Origin: Rubrivivax sp. A210
Lineage (GTDB): Bacteria; Pseudomonadota; Gammaproteobacteria; Burkholderiales; Burkholderiaceae_C
Direction of reading: 5' to 3'
DNA: 64,000 nucleotides
NCBI RefSeq assembly: GCF_904426505.1
Contig: NZ_CAJGBN010000056.1
Location: 124,001 to 188,000 of the forward strand
This document shows positions 49,223 to 55,746 of the stretch, in pieces. The first letter of the stretch is position 1, and every line of letters starts with the position of its first letter. Both the position numbers and the translations under genes were made by a program. The notes below the pieces were generated by a model. It did no database searches, was not told the DNA's origin, and saw only the letters and a list, made by a program, of their open reading frames with translations.

Positions 49223-49975
49223 ATGGATCTTCGCTGGGAGATCCTCGCCGGCTATGGGCCGCTGTTCCTGGCCGGCCTGTGGATGACGGTGGAGCTCACG
49301 CTCGTGGCCATCGTCGTCGGGCTGGCGCTCGGCGTGGTCTTCGGCCTTGTCAGCACCTCGGCCGACGCGCCGCAGCCGCACAGCCTGGCGGCACGGCTGC
49401 TGCTGAGCCTGGCCCGGGGCGTGACGCGCCTTTACGTCACGTTCTTCCGCGGCACGCCGCTCTTCGTGCAGATCCTGCTGGTTCACTTCGCCCTGATGCC
49501 GGCGTTGATCCACCCCGACCACGGCCTGCTGCTGGCCGGCGAGGGCGCGCGCAGTTTCCGCCAGGAGCACGGCGCCTTCTTCTCGGGCTGCCTGGCGCTG
49601 AGCCTCAACGCCGGCGCCTATATCAGCGAGATATTCCGCGCCGGCATCCAGAGCATCCACCGCGGCCAGACCCAGGCCGCCTACAGCGTGGGCCTCACTC
49701 ACGGCCAGGCCATGCGCTTCGTGGTTCTGCCGCAGGCCTTCCGGCGCATGGTGCCGGCACTGGTGAACGAGGGCGTCACGCTCATCAAGGATTCCTCCCT
49801 GGTCTCGGCCATAGGCCTGGCCGAGCTGGCCCTGGCGGCCCGCACCGTGGCCGGTTCCTATTCGCGCTATTGGGAGCCGTACCTCGCCATTTCGGCGATT
49901 TACCTGGTGTTGACGCTGACGCTGTCGTTGCTGGCCCAGCGCCTCGAAGCCCCGGCCCACCTGCGCGGCCGCTGA
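49223..49975 (+). CDS. amino-acid ABC transporter permease
   Basis: 250-residue HisM/GlnP-type permease. Opens LRWEILAGYGPLFLAGLWMT. The conserved segments are TRLYVTFFRGTPLFVQILLV, SLNAGAYISEIFRAGIQSIH and the EAA loop GQTQAAYSVGLTHGQAMRFV, then LVNEGVTLIKDSSLVSAIGL. A periplasmic insertion (about residues 93-125, HPDHGLLLAGEGARSFRQEH) is present. No ATPase gene is next to this pair, so it must use one encoded elsewhere. Confidence 0.92.
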   Translation: MDLRWEILAGYGPLFLAGLWMTVELTLVAIVVGLALGVVFGLVSTSADAPQPHSLAARLLLSLARGVTRLYVTFFRGTPLFVQILLVHFALMPALIHPDHGLLLAGEGARSFRQEHGAFFSGCLALSLNAGAYISEIFRAGIQSIHRGQTQAAYSVGLTHGQAMRFVVLPQAFRRMVPALVNEGVTLIKDSSLVSAIGLAELALAARTVAGSYSRYWEPYLAISAIYLVLTLTLSLLAQRLEAPAHLRGR

Positions 49976-49984
49976 GCCCCTTAT

Positions 49985-49999
49985 TGGGGCATCGCCCCA
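49985..49999 (+). terminator. short GC hairpin after the permease gene
   Basis: TGGGGC and GCCCCA pair around ATC ten bases after the permease stop. There is no T-run, so it is a weak candidate. The remaining 188 bases to the porin start should hold the porin promoter and leader; I see no convincing -35/-10 pair there. Confidence 0.35.
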
Positions 50000-50187
50000 G
50001 CACGGGGCACTGCGCGTGTGACGCCGCCCCGACTGTTGTAATAAAGCTGCAACATGGGCGGGTTTCCAGATTACCGAGGGGTAAAGCGAGGGTTTATCCG
50101 AGCTTGCCCCCATAAACTGCTAGCCGTGGCGGGTCATTACGACCGCCCGAGTTTCCAATCCATCGTCATCCCAAACAAAGGATCCGC

Positions 50188-51150
50188 ATGAAGCGCACTC
50201 TCATCGCCGCCGCCCTGTCCACCCTGTTCGTTGGCGCCGTCCACGCCGAGTACTCGATCTACGGTCTCCTCGACGCCAGCATCGGCAAGAGCATTCCCGA
50301 TGACATGACCGACAAGCGCGTCAACTTCCACTCCGGCGGTGACAGCGACAGCGGCCAGGGCAACTCGACGACCCGCATCGGCGTCAAGGGCAGCACCGAT
50401 GTCGGCTCCGGCATCAAGATGAACTTCAAGCTGGAAACCGGCGGCATTGGCGCCGACGGCGCAATCACCAGCGCGGTGTTGTTCAACCGCCAGGCTTGGC
50501 TCGGCGCCTCCGGCAGCTTCGGCGAAGTGCGCTTCGGCCGTCAGGATTCGGTGCCCTTCCAGGCCCTCATCGACTACGACTACAACGGCTTCTCCAATGG
50601 CGTCACGGCCATCGGCTACGCCGGCGTGCCCTGGGCTGCCGGCCGCCAGAGCCGTTCGCTGCAATACATCTCGCCGACGGTCGGCGGCCTTAAGGGCCAA
50701 CTGGGCCTGCAACTGAAGGACAGCGACCGCACGGTCACCAACTCCAAGGACGTCGTCTCCGGCGCGCTGACCTACACCGCCGGCGGCCTGTCGGGCAGCG
50801 TGGCCTTCCAGTCCAAGGATGTTTCGGGCGGCAACAACTACTTCGGCGCCGCCGTCGGCTATGACTTCGGCATGGCCAAGGTCAGCGTCGGCTACCACGA
50901 CGTCAAGGATGTGAAGGGCATCTCCCTGGCCGCCCAGACCACGGTCGCCGGCTTCAACCTCGGTGCCATCTACGCCACCCAGACCACCGACAAGACCGAC
51001 GACGCCAAGGGCCAGGCGATCGAGCTCTACGTCAACAAGGAAGTCCTGAAGAACACCTACGCCTACTTCGAGCTGGGCAATGCCGACACCAAGGTGGCCG
51101 GCGCCAAGAAGGGCACCGGCTACGCCCTCGGCGTGATCTACGTGTTCTGA
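50188..51150 (+). CDS. general outer-membrane porin (Omp32/OmpC-like)
   Basis: 320-residue trimeric 16-strand porin of the betaproteobacterial type. The signal peptide MKRTLIAAALSTLFVGAVHA precedes EYSIYGLLDASIGKSIPDDM. Characteristic beta-strand blocks are STTRIGVKGSTDVGSGIKMN, FNRQAWLGASGSFGEVRFGR and RSLQYISPTVGGLKGQLGLQ. The chain ends GTGYALGVIYVF with the C-terminal Phe needed for Bam assembly. It is probably highly expressed: codon use is clean and a strong terminator follows 46 bases after the stop. Confidence 0.95.
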   Translation: MKRTLIAAALSTLFVGAVHAEYSIYGLLDASIGKSIPDDMTDKRVNFHSGGDSDSGQGNSTTRIGVKGSTDVGSGIKMNFKLETGGIGADGAITSAVLFNRQAWLGASGSFGEVRFGRQDSVPFQALIDYDYNGFSNGVTAIGYAGVPWAAGRQSRSLQYISPTVGGLKGQLGLQLKDSDRTVTNSKDVVSGALTYTAGGLSGSVAFQSKDVSGGNNYFGAAVGYDFGMAKVSVGYHDVKDVKGISLAAQTTVAGFNLGAIYATQTTDKTDDAKGQAIELYVNKEVLKNTYAYFELGNADTKVAGAKKGTGYALGVIYVF

Positions 51151-51196
51151 TCAACCTGCGGCGCCCCGCGCGCCGCACCGTCGACAAGACCGCAAG

Positions 51197-51229
51197 CACC
51201 CTCCCGGTTCACGCCGGGAGGGTGTTTTT
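51197..51229. terminator. intrinsic terminator after the porin gene
   Basis: CACCCTCCCGG (51197-51207) and CCGGGAGGGTG (51214-51224) form an 11-bp stem with loop TTCACG followed by five T. It lies between the convergent porin and xerD genes, 15 bases from the end of xerD. Confidence 0.95.
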
Positions 51230-51243
51230 CCTTGTGCCCGGCC

Positions 51244-52200
51244 TCAGCCGCGCGGATGGTGGGCCGCGTGCAGCAGGCGCAGCCGCTCGCGCGCCACATG
51301 CGTGTAGATGGTGGTGGTGGCGATGTCGGCATGGCCCAGCAGCATCTGCACCGCACGCAGGTCGGCGCCATGGTTGAGCAAATGGGTGGCGAAGGCGTGC
51401 CGCAGCGTGTGCGGCGACAGCGGCGTGTGGATGCCGGCCTGCAGCGCATGGCGCTTGATCAGGCGCCAGAACATCTGCCGCGTCATCGCCGCGCCGCGGC
51501 GCGTGACGAAGAGCGCCTCGCTGTCCTGGCCGCCCAGGATGGCCGGGCGCGCCTCCACCAGGTAGCGGCGCAGCCAGTCATGCGCCTCGTCGCCGAAGGG
51601 CAGCAGGCGCTCTCGCGCGCCCTTGCCGCTGACGTGTACGACGCCGGCGTCCAGAGCCAGACGCACTGCCGGCAGTTGCACCAGTTCGCTCACGCGCAGG
51701 CCGCTGGCATACATCAGCTCGATCATCGCGCGGTCGCGCAGACCCAGCGGCGTGTCCACATCGGGCGCGGCGAGCAGGGCCTCGACCTGGGCTTCCGACA
51801 GCACCTTGGGCACGCGCAGCGGCTGGCGCGCGGCCAGCAGGCGCAGCGTGGGATCGGCCGCCACCAGGTGCTCACGCAGCGCCCAGCGGAAATAACGCTT
51901 GAAGACGGTGAGCCGCCGGTTGGCGGTGGTGGCCCGCGTGGCCGCGTGCCGGTGGGCGATGAAGCCCAGCAGGTCGGACTCAGTGCTGGTGTCCAGGGCC
52001 CTGCCCTGCTCGGCCTGCAGCCACGCGGCGTAGAGGCTCAGGTCGCGCCGGTAGGCGGCCAGCGTCAGCGGCGCCAGGCCGTCCTCGATCCACAGCGCGT
52101 CGATGAAGCGGTCTATCGACGCCTGGGAAGCAAGCTGCGAAGAAGCCGCCGAAGAGGCCTGGGGGCAGGCCTGTCTGACCGTTGCCGGCGTCGCAGTCAC
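51244..52200 (-). CDS. xerD: tyrosine recombinase XerD
   Basis: 318-residue site-specific recombinase that resolves chromosome dimers at dif with XerC. The catalytic set is visible: Arg in LMYASGLRVSELVQLPAVRL, Lys in VHVSGKGARERLLPFGDEAH, His-x-x-Arg in LSPHTLRHAFATHLLNHGAD, His in VQMLLGHADIATTTIYTHVA with the Tyr nucleophile. The N-terminal SAM-like domain is WIEDGLAPLTLAAYRRDLSL. The start is a GTG at 52200; about 25 residues before the core are poorly conserved, so the true start could be further in. It lies 7 bases after a Bug-type binding-protein gene. Confidence 0.94.
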   Translation of the reverse strand: MTATPATVRQACPQASSAASSQLASQASIDRFIDALWIEDGLAPLTLAAYRRDLSLYAAWLQAEQGRALDTSTESDLLGFIAHRHAATRATTANRRLTVFKRYFRWALREHLVAADPTLRLLAARQPLRVPKVLSEAQVEALLAAPDVDTPLGLRDRAMIELMYASGLRVSELVQLPAVRLALDAGVVHVSGKGARERLLPFGDEAHDWLRRYLVEARPAILGGQDSEALFVTRRGAAMTRQMFWRLIKRHALQAGIHTPLSPHTLRHAFATHLLNHGADLRAVQMLLGHADIATTTIYTHVARERLRLLHAAHHPRG

Positions 52201-52207
52201 GCGCCCA

Positions 52208-53185
52208 TCAATCGAGCTTGAGCCCCTGCTTGGCGACGACGTTCTTGTAGACCGCGTACTCGGCCTTCATCTGTTCGGCAAACTGCGCCGGGGTGTTGCC
52301 GATGACGATGGAGCCGGTGTCCTCAATGCGCTTGCGCACGCCGGCGTCCTCGAGCGTCTTCTTCACCGCGCCGGCGATCTTGTCGACCACCGCCGCGGGC
52401 GTGCCCTTGGGCGCAAGCACGCCGTAGTAAGCCATGCGGTTGACCGGCTCCAGCCCCACGTCCTTGAAGGTGGGCACGTTCGGCAACTGCGCCAGGCGCT
52501 GCGGCGCCGCCACCACGATGGCGATGAGGCGGCCGTCCTTGATGAAAGGCAGGGCCGAGGGCAGGTTGTCGAAGATGATCTGCACCTGGCCGGCGACGGT
52601 GTCGTTGAGCGCCGGGCCCGCGCCGCGGTAGGGGATGTGGGTCATGAAGACCCCGGCCAGGCTCTTGAACAGCTCGGTCTGCAGGTGGCCGATGCCGCCG
52701 GTGCCCGAGGAGCTGTAGCTGTACTTGCCCGGGCTCTTCTTGAGCTCGGCGATGAAGCCCTTGTAGTCGCGCGCCGGAAAGCTGGGGTGAACCGCGATCA
52801 CATTGGGCGTGGCCGCGATGTTGGTGACCGGCATGAAATCAGTCGCCGGGTCATAGCCGATCTTGGGATTGATGGCCGGGTTGGCCGCGGTGGTGGACAC
52901 CGTGGCCATGCCCAGGGTGTAGCCGTCAGGGGCTGACTTGATGAGTTCGAGCGCACCGATGGAACCACCGCCGCCGGCCTTGTTCTCGACCACCACGGTC
53001 TGGCCCAGGGCTGCGCCCAGCTTCTCGCTCACCGTGCGCGCCACGATGTCGGTGGTGCCGCCGGGCGCAAAAGGGACGATCAGCCGCACCGGCTTGGTCG
53101 GGTAGGCCTGGGCCTGGGCGGACAGAGGCGCGGCCAGCGCCAGCAGGGCAGCGGCGGCCAGATTGAGCAAGCGCACGGGGGTCAT
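52208..53185 (-). CDS. Bug-family (TctC-type) extracytoplasmic solute-binding protein
   Basis: 325-residue binding protein of the tripartite tricarboxylate transporter family, greatly expanded in Burkholderiales. Signal peptide [20 protein letters not shown], then [60 protein letters not shown] and [20 protein letters not shown]. The PFAPGG and YSSSGTGG loops hold carboxylate ligands in this family. No membrane components (TctA, TctB) are adjacent, so it is an orphan. It lies between a chalcone-isomerase-like gene (20 bases) and xerD. Confidence 0.93.
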   Translation of the reverse strand: MTPVRLLNLAAAALLALAAPLSAQAQAYPTKPVRLIVPFAPGGTTDIVARTVSEKLGAALGQTVVVENKAGGGGSIGALELIKSAPDGYTLGMATVSTTAANPAINPKIGYDPATDFMPVTNIAATPNVIAVHPSFPARDYKGFIAELKKSPGKYSYSSSGTGGIGHLQTELFKSLAGVFMTHIPYRGAGPALNDTVAGQVQIIFDNLPSALPFIKDGRLIAIVVAAPQRLAQLPNVPTFKDVGLEPVNRMAYYGVLAPKGTPAAVVDKIAGAVKKTLEDAGVRKRIEDTGSIVIGNTPAQFAEQMKAEYAVYKNVVAKQGLKLD

Positions 53186-53205
53186 GGGGGCTCCGGTTTG
53201 GGGGT

Positions 53206-53799
53206 TCAGCGCGGCAGGCCGAGCAGGCCGGCACGCATGCGGGCATCGTAAGGCCGCTCGCCGATGAAGGCACGCAGCAGCGCGGTGTAGAAATCGTCAC
53301 CTGCCAGGGGTTCGGCCTGGAGTTTGCCATTCACGGCGAAGAGCAGGCCGCGGCCCGGATGCAGGTCGAGATCGACCACATCGCCGGCCTTCACCTTGCC
53401 CAGCGCCGCGATGCTGGCGCCCAAGGCCTGCAGCCGGCCCGCCAGGCGCGGCAGTTCGGCCGGCGGGCTGTTGCGCTCGACGCCCTGGCGCAAGGCCTTG
53501 ACGAATTCCGCCGCCGGCGCGTCGTGCTTCATGCGCAGTTGCAGGCGCTTCGGGCCGGCCATGGCCAGCGCCGCCGCCGCGCTGCCGGCCGATTCGGCCA
53601 GGTAGAGCGCGACCAGGTAGACCCTGAGCCACTTCACGCCGCGGTAGCCGGTGCCATTGAGCAGCAGATCGGCATCGGCCACGCGCAGGCGGCGCTCGAA
53701 GCGCTCGCCCTCGTAGACGATGGCGCCGCTCTGGGCCCGCAGTGGCGGCACGGCGGCCAGCAGCGCGGCCAGCATCAGGGTTCGGCGTGGGATGTCCAT
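53206..53799 (-). CDS. secreted chalcone-isomerase-like protein
   Basis: 197-residue protein of the chalcone isomerase-like superfamily (bacterial Chalcone_3 type). ATG 53799 gives a leader with [20 protein letters not shown], a cleavable signal that includes a twin Arg. The fold signature is [20 protein letters not shown], followed by [20 protein letters not shown] and [20 protein letters not shown], and the end [19 protein letters not shown]. Such proteins are periplasmic with unknown ligand, perhaps fatty acids; no flavonoid chemistry is implied. Divergent from the AEC carrier gene. Confidence 0.85.
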   Translation of the reverse strand: MDIPRRTLMLAALLAAVPPLRAQSGAIVYEGERFERRLRVADADLLLNGTGYRGVKWLRVYLVALYLAESAGSAAAALAMAGPKRLQLRMKHDAPAAEFVKALRQGVERNSPPAELPRLAGRLQALGASIAALGKVKAGDVVDLDLHPGRGLLFAVNGKLQAEPLAGDDFYTALLRAFIGERPYDARMRAGLLGLPR

Positions 53800-53897
53800 G
53801 GCAGAAGTGGACCCGCAGTGACGGGTGAAGTTCAGCAGCGATGCTGCCACGGCGCCATGTCCTACCCATTTGCAGCGCGATGGCGATACTTCGTGCC

Positions 53898-54803
53898 ATG
53901 GACGACGCCCTGCTGCTGCTGCCCGATTTCCTGCTCATCCTGGCCGGCTTCGTGGTCTGCCGCCGCACGCCACTCAACCGCCCGGTGTGGGATGCGGTCG
54001 AGCGCCTCGTCTACTTCCTGCTGTTCCCGGCCCTGCTGTTCCAGTCCATCCTGCGCCATCCGCTGTCGCTTGCCAGCGCGCTGCCGCTGGCCGGCGCCGG
54101 CCTGGGCGTGGTGGCGGTGGGCGTGCTGGCGGCCTATGGCCTGCGCGGCCTGCCCGGCGTCGACGCGCGCCTGCACGCCTCGGGCGCGCAGGTGGCCTTC
54201 CGCTTCAACTCCTATGTAGCGCTGGCGCTGGCCGAGCGCCTTTCGGGCGGCCAGGGCCTGGGCTGGATGGCGCTGCTGATGTCGGTCTGCGTACCGCTGT
54301 GCAATATCGCCGCCGTCTGGCCGCTGGCCCGCCACGGTGGCCAGCACTACCTGCGCGAGCTGGTGCGCAACCCGCTCATCGTCGCCACGCTTGCCGGCCT
54401 GCTGTGCAACCTGCTCGGGCTCCGGCTGCCGGAGCTGGCATCGATCACCCTGTCACGCATTGGCTCGGCGGCCCTGCCCCTGGGCCTGATGGCGGTGGGC
54501 GCGGGCCTGCAACTGGGCGCGCTGCGCGAAGCCCCTGGGCTGGCCGCCGCCCTGCTGGCGATACGCCACGCCCTGCTGCCGGCCTGGGCCGTGGCGCTGG
54601 TGGCCATGCTGGCATTGCCGCTGGGCCAACAGGCGGTGGTGGTGGCCTTCGCCGCCATGCCCACGGCGTCGAGCTGCTATGTGCTGGCGGTGCGCATGGG
54701 CGGCCACGGCGGCTACGTGGCCGGACTGGTGTCGGTATCGACGCTGCTGGCCATGGTGGGGCTGCCGCTGTGGCTGGCGCTGTGGCGCCTGTCGACGGCT
54801 TGA
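53898..54803 (+). CDS. AEC family (auxin efflux carrier-like) transporter
   Basis: 301-residue integral-membrane carrier with about ten helices: LLLLPDFLLILAGFVVCRRT, LVYFLLFPALLFQSILRHPL, QVAFRFNSYVALALAERLSG, VRNPLIVATLAGLLCNLLGL and VVVAFAAMPTASSCYVLAVR. The FRFN-x-Y and PTA-type helix breaks match AEC proteins such as MdcF/MleP, which move malonate or malate. ATG 53898 is preferred; an in-frame ATG is also at 53880. Substrate unknown. Confidence 0.9.
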   Translation: MDDALLLLPDFLLILAGFVVCRRTPLNRPVWDAVERLVYFLLFPALLFQSILRHPLSLASALPLAGAGLGVVAVGVLAAYGLRGLPGVDARLHASGAQVAFRFNSYVALALAERLSGGQGLGWMALLMSVCVPLCNIAAVWPLARHGGQHYLRELVRNPLIVATLAGLLCNLLGLRLPELASITLSRIGSAALPLGLMAVGAGLQLGALREAPGLAAALLAIRHALLPAWAVALVAMLALPLGQQAVVVAFAAMPTASSCYVLAVRMGGHGGYVAGLVSVSTLLAMVGLPLWLALWRLSTA

Positions 54804-54887
54804 AACGCCCGCCGCCGGGGCAGGCGAAAGCGTGCATCCTGCTCGTCCGCCTCGCACCCGCGACTCAAATTCCCCCTGCCTGCTGCC

Positions 54888-54901
54888 GGTATGACGTTTG
54901 C
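54888..54901 (+). promoter_or_regulatory. possible sigma-54 promoter of the PEP-CTERM/PrsT operon
   Basis: GG (54888-54889) and GC (54900-54901) are exactly ten bases apart, and the downstream half is TTTGCA, a perfect -12 type. The upstream half CGGTAT is a poor match to TGGCAC. It lies about 145 bases before the first PEP-CTERM gene. PEP-CTERM genes in several species depend on RpoN and the PrsK/PrsR pair, which makes it worth testing. Nothing else clear is seen in the 241-base gap apart from a direct ATGTAA repeat at 54930-54945. Confidence 0.3.
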
Positions 54902-55044
54902 ACGGCGCATCAAGGCTCGCCCGTGCTTGAATGTAAGTTGATGTAACAAACTTGCTTCCAGGCACCCGCTCAAGGTGCTACCGAGCTGCAGCGGCATGAG
55001 GCCGCGGCGGTCGGCCGGAGGCCTTGAAGTAGTGGGGCGCGGTA

Positions 55045-55728
55045 GTGAAGACTTTCCTGAACAAATCCTGGGTCGGCCTGGCCTGCGTGCTGGGACTTGC
55101 GGGTCCGGTGCATGCGATGTCGATGCAATTCGATGCCGTCGGCGACTCGTTCGCGGTGTCATTCGCGCCCGATGCCAACGCATCGCGCAGCCTGTCGGCC
55201 ACCCTGGTCTACACGCTCGAAGGCTTCAGCAATGGCGATGCCGACTTCAGGATCGACGTCCAGAACACCTCCAGCGGCGCCGGCAACAACGCCCTCGCCA
55301 GCTTTGGCGTGGTGGCCATCACGCCGCAGCCGCTGCTGGTCAATGACGCTGACCTGGCCTGGGACACCTTCACCAACCGCACCCTTTCCGGCCAGCAGGT
55401 CGATTTCTGCGCCCGCGTCGACATGGGCATCAGCGAGTTCGCCACCGGCGCTCCGCGCATCCAGTGCAACAACACCAGCTTCCGCTACGGCGTGTCGGCG
55501 GGCGAGACCAGCAGCCTGAACGTCACGATGTCCTTCGGCGGCGCCTTCGACCTGGCCCACAACGACATCAGCTTCGACGGCTTCGTCGTCCGCTTCATCG
55601 ATGTTGGCGCGGCCTTCGGGGTGCGCGCGCTGGCCGGCGTCTACAACGCCGTGCCCGAGCCTGTCTCGCTGGCGTTGGCCCTGCTGGGCCTGATGGCCAT
55701 CCCCGCCTTCCGCCGCCGTCGCGCCTGA
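55045..55728 (+). CDS. PEP-CTERM sorting domain protein (first copy)
   Basis: 227-residue exported protein. Signal peptide MKTFLNKSWVGLACVLGLAG with cleavage near VHA, beginning with a GTG start at 55045. The C-terminus YNAVPEPVSLALALLGLMAI plus PAFRRRRA is a PEP-CTERM signal: Pro-Glu-Pro, one membrane helix and a basic end, which exosortase recognises. The body is beta-rich: MQFDAVGDSFAVSFAPDANA, LEGFSNGDADFRIDVQNTSS and SFGGAFDLAHNDISFDGFVV, with two Cys (VDFCARVD, RIQCNNTS). It resembles the second copy at 58962 over the whole length. It may match the NCBI 'cistern family' PEP-CTERM model; not verified. PrsT follows by 18 bases. Confidence 0.9.
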   Translation: MKTFLNKSWVGLACVLGLAGPVHAMSMQFDAVGDSFAVSFAPDANASRSLSATLVYTLEGFSNGDADFRIDVQNTSSGAGNNALASFGVVAITPQPLLVNDADLAWDTFTNRTLSGQQVDFCARVDMGISEFATGAPRIQCNNTSFRYGVSAGETSSLNVTMSFGGAFDLAHNDISFDGFVVRFIDVGAAFGVRALAGVYNAVPEPVSLALALLGLMAIPAFRRRRA

Positions 55729-55746
55729 GCCGGCGCCGGGTTCGCC

